DNA of 64,000 bases from an uncultured Pelagibacteraceae bacterium (GCA_902555945.1 CACDUS010000005.1:1-64000); one strand, 5' to 3'. Shown: positions 35,185 through 44,748, counted from the stretch's first letter. Notes: a model not told the origin generated them from the sequence alone. A program made the numbers and translations.

Positions 35185-36415
35185 TGAGGTTTTTTAGCAT
35201 TTCAACAGATGATTTTATTCCATCTTCATGAAAACCGTAACCAAAATAACTGCCACAAAAAAGAATATTTCTTTTATTTTGTAAATTTTTAAGTCTAGTT
35301 TGGTATGTAAGTGCTGACTGATCAAAATATGGATGAGTAAATTTTACTTTCTTTAAAACTTTTGATTGTTCAATTTCAAAATAAGGATTTAATGTTAAAA
35401 AAATATTTTCCTCACATTTTAAATTTTGTAATAAATTCAACCAATATGTGATTGAATTTTTTTCAATTTCATCTTTTTTAATTGAAGAATTCCATGAAGA
35501 CCATGCTTTTTTATTTTTTGGCATTATTTTTTCATCCGTATGGATGTAAGCAATATTTTCTTTATATCTAAAGTTAGATAAAATTTCTTTTTCATCTTCT
35601 AAAGGGTCTTCAATCATTGAAAGTGCTTCATCAGCATGAGTAGCTAAAATAACTTTATCATAATTGAAAAATTCACTCTCACCACCATAATACAAATCAA
35701 TTCCATTTGTATTACGTTTAATTTTGGTAACTTGATAATTTTTAAAATGTTCACCACTTATTTTAGATAAAATATTTTCAACATAAGTTCTGCTTCGATT
35801 TGAAACTGTATACCATTGAGGTCTATTTTTGAGTTTAAATAAACCATGATTTTGAAAAAATTTTAAAAAAAATTTTAATGGCATTTGGTTGGCTTCATAA
35901 GGAGGCATAGACCAAATAGCAGAAACCATGGGTATTAAATGGTAATCTATAAATTCTTTTGAAACCTTTTCTTTCTTTAAATAATCACCAAGTGTTATTT
36001 CTTCATTAAACTCATTAACTTTATCAAACTTTTTATAAAATTTAATAATATCAAAAAACATTCTTAAAAATTTTAAGTTTATCAGATTAGATCTATTGGA
36101 AAAAATTCCATTTAATCCTCTGCCGCAATATTCAAAGGAAGAGTCACTAACTGAAACTGAGAATGACATATCGCTTTTTTCAATTTCAATTTTATTTTCA
36201 TTAAAAAATTTAATTAAATTTGGATAAGTTTTAAAATTAAATACAATAAAACCAATATCTACTGATACTTTTTTAGTTGCAAATGTTAAATCTATAGTAT
36301 GAGAATGACCTCCAAAATGATCTTCTTTTTCAAATAAGTCTACATGATGATTTTTTGACAAGTAATAAGCAGCACTTAAACCTGAAATTCCTGAACCAAC
36401 TACAGCAATTTTCAT
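35177..36415 (-). CDS. FAD/NAD(P)-binding amine-oxidase-like oxidoreductase
   Basis: A 412-residue flavoprotein with the dinucleotide motif IAVVGSGISGLSAAYYLS at residues 3-20 and FEKEDHFGGHSHTID, then EANQMPLKFFLKFFQNHGL and the C-terminal FCGSYFGYGFHEDG. This is the type paired with DUF1365 and Cfa-like genes, related to phytoene-desaturase-like and UfaD/CFA-associated oxidoreductases. It probably acts on modified fatty acyl chains. It is first in its operon, 7 bases after gcvP. Confidence 0.87.
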   Translation of the reverse strand: MKIAVVGSGISGLSAAYYLSKNHHVDLFEKEDHFGGHSHTIDLTFATKKVSVDIGFIVFNFKTYPNLIKFFNENKIEIEKSDMSFSVSVSDSSFEYCGRGLNGIFSNRSNLINLKFLRMFFDIIKFYKKFDKVNEFNEEITLGDYLKKEKVSKEFIDYHLIPMVSAIWSMPPYEANQMPLKFFLKFFQNHGLFKLKNRPQWYTVSNRSRTYVENILSKISGEHFKNYQVTKIKRNTNGIDLYYGGESEFFNYDKVILATHADEALSMIEDPLEDEKEILSNFRYKENIAYIHTDEKIMPKNKKAWSSWNSSIKKDEIEKNSITYWLNLLQNLKCEENIFLTLNPYFEIEQSKVLKKVKFTHPYFDQSALTYQTRLKNLQNKRNILFCGSYFGYGFHEDGIKSSVEMLKNLND

Positions 36416-36421
36416 TAAACT

Positions 36422-39292
36422 TTATGCTGCATCTTCTTTGAATTCATCCATGCTTGGACATGTACAAAAGATATTCTTGTCACCGTATACGTTGTCTACT
36501 CTTGCTACTGGAGGCCAAAATTTATTTGCTCGCAAAAATTTAGCTGGATAAGCTGCCTCTTCTCGAGAGTATTTATGTGTCCATTCATCTGATGCTAATT
36601 CAGTATCAGTGTGAGGAGCATTCTTTATTGGATTATCAATTTTATCAAACTTGCCAGATTTTATTTGGTCGATTTCTTGTTTTATCTTTATTAAAGTGTC
36701 ACAAAATCTATCCAGTTCAGATAAACTTTCACTTTCTGTAGGTTCAATCATCATAGTACCAGCAACTGGCCATGACATTGTAGGTGCATGAAATCCAAAA
36801 TCAATTAATCTTTTAGCAATATCTTCTTCTGTTACACCTGTTTCTGATTTTATTGTTCTGATATCAATAATACATTCATGAGCAACATTGCCTTTTGAAC
36901 CTTTGTATAAAATTGGAAAATGATCTTTAAGTCTATTTGCAATATAATTAGCGTTTAAGATTGCAACTTGAGTAGCTAGTTTTAATCCTTCAGATCCCAT
37001 CATTTTAATATACATCCAAGAAATTGATAGAATACTTGAGCTACCCCAAGGAGCTGCTGAAACAGCACCAATTCCTGATGCGGGACCGCAATCTTTTACA
37101 ACTGGATGATTAGGTAAATAAACTTGCAAATGTCTTTTACATGCAATGGGACCCATTCCAGGTCCTCCTCCACCATGTGGAATACAAAATGTTTTGTGTA
37201 AATTTATATGACAAACATCTGGTCCAAAATTTCCAGGCTTTGCTATTCCAACAAGAGCGTTTAAATTTGCTCCATCCATATAAACTTGACCTCCATGTTT
37301 ATGAATTAAATCACAGATATCTGATATCTTTTCTTCAAAAACTCCATGAGTAGATGGATAAGTTACCATTAATGCTCCAAGATTTTCAGAATGAGTTTCT
37401 GCTTTTTTCTTTAAATCTTCAAAATCAACATTTCCTTCTTTGTCACAATTAACTACCACAACTTTCATTCCAACCATTTGAGCACTTGCTGGATTGGTTC
37501 CATGTGCTGAGCTTGGTATTAAACATATATTTCTATTCTTATCACCTCTATCTAAATGATATTTTCTAATTACCATTAATCCTGCATACTCGCCTTGAGC
37601 ACCTGCATTTGGCTGAAGTGAAACTCCTGAAAAACCAGTAATTGATCTTAGCCAATTTTTAAGGTCTGTGAACATTGCTCTGTATCCTTCCATCTGTTCA
37701 ATAGGTACAAACGGATGAGGCTCTGCTAATTCTCTCCATGAAATAGGTATCATTTCTGCAGTAGCATTTAATTTCATTGTGCATGAGCCTAGAGCAATCA
37801 TAGTTCTATTAAGAGCTATATCTTTATCCTCTAACTTTTTAAGATATCTAAGCATTTCTGTTTCTGAATGATAAGAATTAAAAACAGGATGCTCTAAATA
37901 TTTCGAAGTTCTTAATAAATTTTTTGGAAGATTAGGTAAACTTACTGTTGGATCTTCTTTTTTGATTGACTCAGCTGCATTAAAAATTTTTAATAGTTGA
38001 TTTACTCTATAAACATTTTTCTTTTCATCAAAAGAAACAGCAAGCATTTCTGAATTTACTTTTCTTATATTTACTTTTTGAAGCAAAGCATTTTTGAAAA
38101 TTTGATCTGTCTTTTCTTTGGTAACAATTGTAACAGTGTCAAAAAAATAATCTGAATATAATTCATATCCAGATTGTTTTATCTTATCAGCAAAGTTTTT
38201 TGCTAATTGAGAAACTCTTTCAGAGATACTTTTAATTCCATCAGGTCCATGATAAATTGCATATGCTGCTGAAACTATTGCTAATAAAGCTTGTGCAGTG
38301 CAAATATTGCTAGTCGCCTTATCTCTTCTAATGTGTTGTTCTCTAGTTTGTAAAGATAATCTGTAAGCTTTATTTCCATGTCTATCAACTGACACACCAA
38401 CAATTCTTCCTGGCATTGATCTTTTATATTCATCTTTTGTTGCAAAAAATGCTGCATGAGGTCCCCCATAACCCATTGGGATACCAAATCTTTGAGAACT
38501 ACCAACTGCAATATCGGCTCCTAGTTCTCTTGGTGTTTTTAGCTTTGCGAGTGCTAGCAGATCACATGCTAAAATTGCTTTACCATTTTTTTTATGAATT
38601 TTACTTATTGACTCACTAGGATCTTTAATATCACCTAAAGTTCCAGGGTACTGTAAAATTCCACAAACAATATCTTCTTTTAACTGGTCTAAAACTTTGT
38701 CCTCATTTCCAACAAGAACTTTAAGACCCATGGGCTCTGCTCTGGTTTGTATTACGTTAATAGTTTGTGGATGGCAATTTTCTGAAACAAAAACTAAATT
38801 ACTATCGCTTTTATTAAGTCTATGGCTTAAACCCATAGCCTCTGCTGCGGCTGTACCTTCGTCTAGTAAAGATGCATTTGCAATATCCATTCCCGTGAAA
38901 TCAACAATCATTTGTTGGAAGTTTAACAACATTTCTAATCTTCCTTGTGCTACCTCTGGCTGATAAGGAGTGTAGGAAGTATACCAACCTGGGTTTTCTA
39001 ATATATTTCTTAAAATTACATATGGTGTATAGGTTCCATAATAACCCATACCAATAAAATTTGAGTAAACTTGATTTTGTTTTGAAATTGCTTTTAATTT
39101 TCTTAATGCTTCATATTCTGAATTCGACTCACCAATGTTTAATTCGCCTCTAAACTGTATTTTTTCTGGAACAGTATTATCTATCAAGTCTTCCAGTGAT
39201 TTATAATTTAATTTTTTTAACATCTTTGATTGCTCCTCTTCAGAAGGACCAATATGTCTTTTTAAAAAATCTTTTTGGGAATTATGTAACAT
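36422..39292 (-). CDS. gcvP: Glycine dehydrogenase (decarboxylating), P-protein
   Basis: Decarboxylates glycine and passes the aminomethyl group to the H-protein lipoyl arm. The 956-residue protein is the fused alpha-beta form: N-terminal half with FIGMGYYGTYTPYVILRN and the second half with SSAHGTNPASAQM, YMDGANLNALVG and the pyridoxal phosphate lysine K700 in NLHKTFCIPHGGGGPG. The C-terminus has ARVDNVYGDKN. It follows gcvH with a 1-base overlap. SAR11 relies on external glycine, so the enzyme's riboswitch control is meaningful. Confidence 0.97.
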   Translation of the reverse strand: MLHNSQKDFLKRHIGPSEEEQSKMLKKLNYKSLEDLIDNTVPEKIQFRGELNIGESNSEYEALRKLKAISKQNQVYSNFIGMGYYGTYTPYVILRNILENPGWYTSYTPYQPEVAQGRLEMLLNFQQMIVDFTGMDIANASLLDEGTAAAEAMGLSHRLNKSDSNLVFVSENCHPQTINVIQTRAEPMGLKVLVGNEDKVLDQLKEDIVCGILQYPGTLGDIKDPSESISKIHKKNGKAILACDLLALAKLKTPRELGADIAVGSSQRFGIPMGYGGPHAAFFATKDEYKRSMPGRIVGVSVDRHGNKAYRLSLQTREQHIRRDKATSNICTAQALLAIVSAAYAIYHGPDGIKSISERVSQLAKNFADKIKQSGYELYSDYFFDTVTIVTKEKTDQIFKNALLQKVNIRKVNSEMLAVSFDEKKNVYRVNQLLKIFNAAESIKKEDPTVSLPNLPKNLLRTSKYLEHPVFNSYHSETEMLRYLKKLEDKDIALNRTMIALGSCTMKLNATAEMIPISWRELAEPHPFVPIEQMEGYRAMFTDLKNWLRSITGFSGVSLQPNAGAQGEYAGLMVIRKYHLDRGDKNRNICLIPSSAHGTNPASAQMVGMKVVVVNCDKEGNVDFEDLKKKAETHSENLGALMVTYPSTHGVFEEKISDICDLIHKHGGQVYMDGANLNALVGIAKPGNFGPDVCHINLHKTFCIPHGGGGPGMGPIACKRHLQVYLPNHPVVKDCGPASGIGAVSAAPWGSSSILSISWMYIKMMGSEGLKLATQVAILNANYIANRLKDHFPILYKGSKGNVAHECIIDIRTIKSETGVTEEDIAKRLIDFGFHAPTMSWPVAGTMMIEPTESESLSELDRFCDTLIKIKQEIDQIKSGKFDKIDNPIKNAPHTDTELASDEWTHKYSREEAAYPAKFLRANKFWPPVARVDNVYGDKNIFCTCPSMDEFKEDAA

Positions 39293-39672
39293 TATGATGA
39301 GCTCTCCTTTGCAAATTTATCATATTCATCTTTATTCATTAAAGAGTCCAATTCTGATTTATCTTTAATCTTTAACTTAAAAAACCATGCGGTATTTTCA
39401 GGATCTTGGTTAATTTTTGATGGATCGTCTACGATAGCCTGGTTAGTATCAACTACCTCACCGCCAACTGGTGTATACACATCACTTGCGGCTTTTGTCG
39501 ACTCAACAACTCCTGCTGTTCCATCTTTCTCAACATTGGAACCTTTTTCTGGAAGCTCTGTAAAAACTATATCTCCTAACATTTCTGTTGCATGTTTTGT
39601 AATACCAATTGTAGCTGTATCCCCTTCTAATTTAATCCACTCATGTTCTTTTGAATATTTAACTTCACTCAT
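39292..39672 (-). CDS. gcvH: Glycine cleavage system H protein
   Basis: Lipoyl carrier protein shuttling the aminomethyl group between P and T proteins. The 126-residue sequence starts with [14 protein letters not shown] and has the lipoylated lysine K60 in [12 protein letters not shown]. The length is usual. It overlaps gcvT and gcvP by one base each, so the three genes form one translationally coupled operon behind the riboswitch. Confidence 0.97.
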   Translation of the reverse strand: MSEVKYSKEHEWIKLEGDTATIGITKHATEMLGDIVFTELPEKGSNVEKDGTAGVVESTKAASDVYTPVGGEVVDTNQAIVDDPSKINQDPENTAWFFKLKIKDKSELDSLMNKDEYDKFAKESSS

Positions 39673-40775
39673 TAGTTTGCTCCTTTCACATAGTTTTTTT
39701 TATAAAATGGTAATCCACAAATATTTGCTGGATGTTTTTTTCCTCTAACTTCTAAAAATACTCTTGTATCTTTCTTTGAAAATTCATTTTCAACATATCC
39801 CATAGCTACTGGCCCATTAACACTTGGTCCAAATGTTCCACTAGTTATCTCACCAATATGTGAGTTAGATTGATTAAATATTTTAGTCTTTTCTCGTGCT
39901 ATAATTCTTCCCTCAGGTTTAATTCCTACTCTTACTCTTTGGACTCCATCGTTAAGTTGTTTGATGATAATATCTGATCCAATAAAATCTCCTTTTGAAA
40001 TTCTTTCTTTTGAAATTGCCCATTTAAGATTAGCTTCAATTGGTGTCTTGTCTTTATCTAACTCATGGCCATACAAACATAATCCAGCCTCTAATCTTAA
40101 AGTATCTCTAGCTCCAAGACCAATTAATTTAGCTCCTTTTTCAATTAATTTTCTTGTAAATTTATCTGCTGTTTCATTTTCTACTGAGATTTCAAATCCA
40201 TCTTCTCCCGTATATCCAGAGCGTGTAATATAAACTTTTTTGTCATTAAATAAAAACCAATTACCTGTCATAAAATTTAGATCCTCTACACCTTTAATCA
40301 AATTATTTAATATCTCTACTGATTTAGGTCCTTGAATTGCAATTAAAGATCTTTTATCATCTAAAATCATTTGATATTTATTGTTTAATAATTTACTTAA
40401 AATTTCAAAATCACTTTTCTTACAAGCGGCATTAAGGATAATTAAAAAACCATTTTCTATTTTAGTGATTATCAAATCATCATATATTCCTGCATCATTG
40501 GTCATCAAAAAACTATACTTTGAGTGGTTCAATTTTAATTTCTTAAGATCTAAAGGAAAAATTTTTTCAAGATCATTTACTAAATCTTCACTTCCTTGAA
40601 TAAATAGTTGGCCCATATGTGAAACATCAAAAATACCTGAATGGTTTCTTGTAAATTTATGTTCCTCAACTATTCCATCAGAATACTGAATTGGCATTTG
40701 ATAACCTGCAAACTCAACAAATTTTGCATTATTATCTTGATGTAGTTGGTATAAAGATGTTTTTTTTGTTTCCAT
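39672..40775 (-). CDS. gcvT: Aminomethyltransferase (T-protein)
   Basis: Moves the C1 unit from the H-protein to tetrahydrofolate, releasing ammonia. The 367-residue protein shows [15 protein letters not shown] near residue 45, [11 protein letters not shown] and [20 protein letters not shown], all of the GcvT family, rather than the larger dimethylglycine-type fusions. It is the first gene of gcvT-gcvH-gcvP and lies directly downstream of a tandem glycine riboswitch whose 3' end abuts its AUG. Confidence 0.96.
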   Translation of the reverse strand: METKKTSLYQLHQDNNAKFVEFAGYQMPIQYSDGIVEEHKFTRNHSGIFDVSHMGQLFIQGSEDLVNDLEKIFPLDLKKLKLNHSKYSFLMTNDAGIYDDLIITKIENGFLIILNAACKKSDFEILSKLLNNKYQMILDDKRSLIAIQGPKSVEILNNLIKGVEDLNFMTGNWFLFNDKKVYITRSGYTGEDGFEISVENETADKFTRKLIEKGAKLIGLGARDTLRLEAGLCLYGHELDKDKTPIEANLKWAISKERISKGDFIGSDIIIKQLNDGVQRVRVGIKPEGRIIAREKTKIFNQSNSHIGEITSGTFGPSVNGPVAMGYVENEFSKKDTRVFLEVRGKKHPANICGLPFYKKNYVKGAN

Positions 40776-40857
40776 ATTAACTCTTTACCCATCTGTATAT
40801 TTGCCTGAGAGTATTACTCCTTCGGCGAGAATTTAATCTCTTTCCAGAGTTAATATG
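40773..40857 (-). promoter_or_regulatory. 12-bp helix pairing the gcvT start codon with the aptamer linker
   Basis: Plus-strand CATATTAACTCT at 40773-40784 (which contains the gcvT start codon) and AGAGTTAATATG at 40846-40857 are perfect reverse complements. In the RNA they could close a helix around aptamer 2, hiding the AUG and the weak AGAG ribosome site. The upstream arm shares its UCU with the canonical P1 stem UCUG/CAGA of aptamer 2, so the two pairings compete. Confidence 0.6.
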
Positions 40858-40935
40858 TTACGGTCCTTTTTGCCTGAGAGATTCCTGGGTGGTTGCTCCT
40901 TCGGCGCTACAAACTTATGTAGTCTCTCCCGTATG
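40785..40935 (-). promoter_or_regulatory. Tandem glycine riboswitch upstream of gcvT
   Basis: On the minus strand two glycine aptamers follow each other. The first (about 40930 to 40861) has GGGAGAG, CGCCGAAGGAGCAA and CTCTCAGGCAAAAAGGACCG. The second (about 40850 to 40790) has ACTCTGGAAAGAG, CGCCGAAGGAGTAA and CTCTCAGGCA, then ACAGA. All are consensus elements of the tandem glycine riboswitch. It ends about a dozen bases before the gcvT AUG, so control is likely at translation. Glycine would be expected to switch on its own breakdown. Confidence 0.95.
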
Positions 40936-40972
40936 CATAATTAATACCACAAAAATAGATAAACTTAAATAA

Positions 40973-41845
40973 TTAAAGTGACTGTTTTTCCGTAATAAAT
41001 TTATTTAAAAATTGTATAACAACTGCAGTAATTACAATTGAACCACCAATTAAAACTGTTAATGGAGGATTTTCATTTGCAAACATCCATGCCCAAAAAG
41101 GACCTAAGACCGCTTCAGTTAACATAATTATTCCTACAAACGCAGCTGGTGTTGATCTTGCTCCAATCGTAATAAATATAAATCCAAATCCAACTTGAAA
41201 AAAACCTGCTAAGAAACCTAAAAAAATATCTTTAGGTGAAACCATAATTTTCGGTGATAATAACAAACCAATAATCATTGCAAAAATACCAGCAACTAAT
41301 TGCAATGGTATCATGTCAACTTCAGGGAATTTTCTTACTATTAATATTAATACTGCAAAAGAAATTGGCATAATAAATGCAACAAGATTACCTGTCATTT
41401 GTCCTGGAGAAATCGAAGTTCCTAACATTAAGAGTATACCTGAAATTGCAAGACAAATACAAAAAAGAGTAAGTTTAGAAATAGTTTCTTTTAAAAAAAA
41501 GTAACCAAAGATTGCTAGAAAAAGAGTTTGTGTTTGAATTATAAAATTAGCATTTGCTACAGTTGTCTCGTACATTGCAAAAACGTAACTTGCAAAACCT
41601 ACAGATAAAATGATCCCACCAACTAAACCTGGTAATCCAGACTTATAAAGAGCACTAAAAACAGTTTTTTTATAACTAATAAAAAGAAAAATACTTATAA
41701 CAAGTATAAAAAAAACTGACCTCCAAAACAAAATTTGCCATAATGTAGATCCTTCAAAAGATTTAACTATAAGACCTCCAAAACTTAAACTTACAGCACC
41801 CAAGAAAACTAAAAAAGGACCAGGAATATTTTTTAATAGGTTCAT
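40973..41845 (-). CDS. EamA/DMT-family transporter of the pxp operon
   Basis: A 290-residue permease with ten predicted helices and two EamA repeats; TIGARSTPAAFVGIIMLTEAVLGPFWAWMF is the second-repeat signature. Its ATG overlaps the last base of pxpC, so it belongs to the pxpB-pxpC transcript. A role in moving 5-oxoproline or a related amino acid is suggested by context alone. Downstream lies the glycine riboswitch region of the next operon. Confidence 0.85.
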   Translation of the reverse strand: MNLLKNIPGPFLVFLGAVSLSFGGLIVKSFEGSTLWQILFWRSVFFILVISIFLFISYKKTVFSALYKSGLPGLVGGIILSVGFASYVFAMYETTVANANFIIQTQTLFLAIFGYFFLKETISKLTLFCICLAISGILLMLGTSISPGQMTGNLVAFIMPISFAVLILIVRKFPEVDMIPLQLVAGIFAMIIGLLLSPKIMVSPKDIFLGFLAGFFQVGFGFIFITIGARSTPAAFVGIIMLTEAVLGPFWAWMFANENPPLTVLIGGSIVITAVVIQFLNKFITEKQSL

Positions 41846-42789
41846 TATATTTGAGAAATTAGATTTTGCGTCTCTAAGTCATACAATTTAAATAAAGTTT
41901 CTGCACTAGATAAATCAACCTCTTTAAATTTTACTTTTGAACCCGGAGTTAATTGTACTAATTTGTCATAATCAGCACTTATAACTACACCTATTTTTGG
42001 ATATCCTCCAATTGTACCATGATCTGAAAGCATTATTATTGGATTACCATCAGCAGGAACTTGAATTACACCTTTAATTAAACCTTCAGACTTTATATTT
42101 GTATCAACAATATTTTCTATTTTAGGTCCTTCTAATCTCATGCCCATTCGATCAGATAATTTAGAAACTGTAAATTCTTTCTCAAAAAAAGTATCTTTGC
42201 CCTTTTCAGAAAAATAATCAAAATTAGTTCCTTTAAGTATTCTTATATTTTCTATTTTTGTATTAATATATTTTAAACTTTTGTGATTTAAATTTTCATT
42301 TATTTTAAAAATATTTATTTTTTGATTTAATTCTAATTTTTTACCATCATTGGCACCTATATTCGCTTTTGTATTAGTTGAACAGCTGGACCATTGATAT
42401 TTTATATCTAATTCACCACTTATAGCTAAATATCCATAAACAGACTTATTGGTAGATGTAATGTCTATTTCATCTCCATCCTCCAAAGAAAATGATTTAT
42501 AACAAATTCCATCAATTACATCTTTTTTCTTTTTTATTATAAAATTGACATCACCAGTAATAGAAATGTTTATTTTATTTCCAAAATACTTTAAGTATGG
42601 ACCTTGATAAGCAAACTCGATTACAGGTGAATTAAATTTATTTCCAACCAATTTATTAGCAATCAAAAAATTTCTATTATCCATTACACCACTAAAAGGA
42701 ATTCCAATGTGATAAAGGTTTTTTCGACCTAGATCTTGAAATGTCGTATTAATTCCAGCTCGTAAAACTTCAAAATAATTTTTACTCAT
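41845..42789 (-). CDS. pxpC: 5-oxoprolinase subunit C
   Basis: Part of the ATP-dependent PxpABC enzyme that opens 5-oxoproline (pyroglutamate) to glutamate. The 314-residue protein is of the biotin-dependent carboxyltransferase-like (KipA) family: AGINTTFQDLGRKNLYHIGIPFSG at the N-terminus, SDRMGMRLEGP and the C-terminal DGNPIIMLSDHGTIGGYPKIG. It overlaps pxpB by 8 bases. pxpA is on the opposite strand next door, so the complete enzyme is encoded here. Confidence 0.92.
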   Translation of the reverse strand: MSKNYFEVLRAGINTTFQDLGRKNLYHIGIPFSGVMDNRNFLIANKLVGNKFNSPVIEFAYQGPYLKYFGNKINISITGDVNFIIKKKKDVIDGICYKSFSLEDGDEIDITSTNKSVYGYLAISGELDIKYQWSSCSTNTKANIGANDGKKLELNQKINIFKINENLNHKSLKYINTKIENIRILKGTNFDYFSEKGKDTFFEKEFTVSKLSDRMGMRLEGPKIENIVDTNIKSEGLIKGVIQVPADGNPIIMLSDHGTIGGYPKIGVVISADYDKLVQLTPGSKVKFKEVDLSSAETLFKLYDLETQNLISQI

Positions 42790-43456
42790 TATGTTTTAAA
42801 AATTGATCTTTATTAATTTCTTTAAAAATAACTAAATCACCAGGATTGATTAAATTTGGATTTGTCTCTTTAGAACTATCAAATATATCAATTGGAGTAT
42901 TACCAATGATATTCCACCCACCTGGGCTTTCAAATGTATAAATATTTGCAAATTGTTCAGTTAATCCAACAGATCCTTTTGGAACTTTTACTCTTGGAGT
43001 TTCAAGACGTTTTGCTCTTAAATTTTTATCAATATCACCAAGGAAGGGCATACCTGCAATAAAGCCTGTCATATAGCAAAAAAATTCTTTATCAAAAAAA
43101 TTTTCATAAATCTTTTCTCGATTAACATTCAATTTTTCTTCTAATCTTTTTATATCTAATGAAAAATCTTCATCACAACAAACTGGTATTTCAATCTTTT
43201 TATTGGTTATAGTCTCGCTATTTACTATATCTAAGTTTTCAATTTCTTTTTTTAAGTTTTTAAAACTTGTTATCTTTAGATCAAAAGAAACAATCAATTT
43301 GTTATAGGATGGAGTTAAATTATTGACCCCTAAAATATTTTTTTTTTGGATACTTTTGAAATATCTTATTACTTTAGTATTAGTGTCTTTATTAACATCT
43401 TTCCCAAAATCACAATAAAGTGCTGCGTCACCAAGATTTGATATATTTTTAATCAT
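42782..43456 (-). CDS. pxpB: 5-oxoprolinase subunit B
   Basis: KipI/allophanate-hydrolase-subunit-1-like partner of PxpC. The 224-residue protein has CDFGKDVNKDTN, the PVCCDEDFSLDI segment, CYMTGFIAGMPFLGDID and the glycine-rich SPGGWNIIGNTPIDIFD, all family features. It is the first gene of the minus-strand pxpB-pxpC-EamA operon and is divergent from pxpA with only 27 bases between the two start codons. Confidence 0.92.
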   Translation of the reverse strand: MIKNISNLGDAALYCDFGKDVNKDTNTKVIRYFKSIQKKNILGVNNLTPSYNKLIVSFDLKITSFKNLKKEIENLDIVNSETITNKKIEIPVCCDEDFSLDIKRLEEKLNVNREKIYENFFDKEFFCYMTGFIAGMPFLGDIDKNLRAKRLETPRVKVPKGSVGLTEQFANIYTFESPGGWNIIGNTPIDIFDSSKETNPNLINPGDLVIFKEINKDQFLKHNE

Positions 43457-43463
43457 GTCATGT

Positions 43464-43469
43464 TATACT
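43464..43469 (+). promoter_or_regulatory. Candidate -10 box for pxpA
   Basis: TATACT lies 14 bases before the pxpA ATG in the 27-base divergent gap. Its complement offers an overlapping AGTATA for pxpB. If used, both transcripts would have almost no leader. No -35 can be fixed because it would lie inside the pxpB coding start. Confidence 0.35.
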
Positions 43470-43483
43470 TAACAATTTAGACT

Positions 43484-44257
43484 ATGGAAATTAATATAAA
43501 TTGTGATTTAGGTGAAAAATCAAAACACCATTCTAATAAATATGATCCTGATTTATTAGAAATCGTAAATTCAGCTAATGTTGCATGTGGATATCACGCT
43601 GGAGATGAAGAAACTATGAATCAGGTAATCCAAATTTCAAAAAAAAATGGTGTAAGTATTGGTGCACATCCTTCATTTAATGATCCAGAAAATTTTGGAA
43701 GAGAAAGAATGAACTTGTCTTCCTCTGAAATTAAACAACTTATAACTGATCAATATGAAATACTTCAAAAGATAGCATTAAAACATGAAGAAAATGTAAC
43801 TCATATTAAACCTCATGGAGCTTTAAATAATATGGCTTGTGAAGATATTGAATTGGCTACAGTGCTTGCGCAAACTATTAAAGATATAGATAAAGAATTG
43901 ATTTATTTAGTGCCAACTGGTTCAAAAATGCAAGAAGCAGCTAAAAAATTAGATATGAAATTTGCATGCGAAATATTTGCAGATAGAAATTATGAGGATG
44001 ATGGAAATCTTGTTTCAAGAAAAAAACCTCATGCTTTAATAACTGATCCAGAACAAGCAAAAAAACATGTCCTTAAAATGGTACAAACTCAGTCGCTTAA
44101 TTGTCACAGTGGAAAGCAAATACCTTGCGAAATTGACTCGGTGTGCATACATGGGGATAATCTAAGTTCATTAGCTACTGCAAAATCAATTAAGGAAAAC
44201 TTAGCTGAGAATGGCTTAGAGCTTAAAACTTTAAACAAAATGAAAAAGTTTATTTAA
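43484..44257 (+). CDS. pxpA: 5-oxoprolinase subunit A (LamB/YcsF family)
   Basis: The hydrolytic LamB/YcsF subunit of 5-oxoprolinase. The 257-residue sequence starts MEININCDLGE and has ANVACGYHAGDEETM, GAHPSFNDPENFGR, HIKPHGALNN, and CEIFADRNYEDDGNLVSR, all diagnostic. Together with pxpB and pxpC it recycles 5-oxoproline formed from glutamine, protein ends and glutathione turnover to glutamate. The TPR gene follows after 2 bases. Confidence 0.95.
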   Translation: MEININCDLGEKSKHHSNKYDPDLLEIVNSANVACGYHAGDEETMNQVIQISKKNGVSIGAHPSFNDPENFGRERMNLSSSEIKQLITDQYEILQKIALKHEENVTHIKPHGALNNMACEDIELATVLAQTIKDIDKELIYLVPTGSKMQEAAKKLDMKFACEIFADRNYEDDGNLVSRKKPHALITDPEQAKKHVLKMVQTQSLNCHSGKQIPCEIDSVCIHGDNLSSLATAKSIKENLAENGLELKTLNKMKKFI

Positions 44258-44259
44258 AT

Positions 44260-44748
44260 ATGAAAAAAATATTTTTAATTATAGTTTTATCACTAATTAC
44301 ATTTCAATATTCTTATGCCGCTGGGTCAAGTGATAATAGTGGAGGAAAACAAAAAACAAATTATGATAAGGCTGTTACGTTAATTAAATCAGCTAAAAAA
44401 CTGGAAAAAAAAGGTAAAAATGAAAAAGCTTTATCAAAGTATGAAAAAGCTCAAAAATTATTAGTAAAATCTAACAATAAAAAACCTGGAAATGCAGATA
44501 CATTAAACTATTTAGGTTTTACAACTAGAAAACTTGGTGATTTTGAAAATGGTGAAAAATATTATCTTCAAGGTTTAGCTATAGATCCAAAACATATCGG
44601 TATAAATGAATATCTTGGTGAACTGTATGTTGCTACAAATAGACATAATCTAGCAGTTGAACGATTAGAAATATTAAAAGGTTGTAACTGTGAAGAGTAT
44701 GATGAATTAAAAGCTATTATCGCTGGAGAAAAAGTTTCTAAATATTAA
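44260..44748 (+). CDS. Exported TPR-repeat protein
   Basis: A 162-residue protein with a signal peptide (residues 1-20, ending YSYA) and at least two to three tetratricopeptide repeats, for example DTLNYLGFTTRKLGDFENGEKYYLQGLAIDP and the following HIGINEYLGELYVATNRHNLAVERL. It should be periplasmic and act as a protein-binding module. A Cys pair lies near the C-terminus (GCNCEEY). It follows pxpA after 2 bases and converges with dctM, overlapping by 4 bases. No specific partner is evident. Confidence 0.85.
   Translation: MKKIFLIIVLSLITFQYSYAAGSSDNSGGKQKTNYDKAVTLIKSAKKLEKKGKNEKALSKYEKAQKLLVKSNNKKPGNADTLNYLGFTTRKLGDFENGEKYYLQGLAIDPKHIGINEYLGELYVATNRHNLAVERLEILKGCNCEEYDELKAIIAGEKVSKY

Noticed and set aside
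36422..39292. Several long open frames on the plus strand or in other frames within gcvP
   Set aside because: They lie wholly inside gcvP, show no domain and are low-complexity shadows of it. The same holds for similar frames within dnaB, the exporter at 5228, gcvT, guaA, recA and icd.
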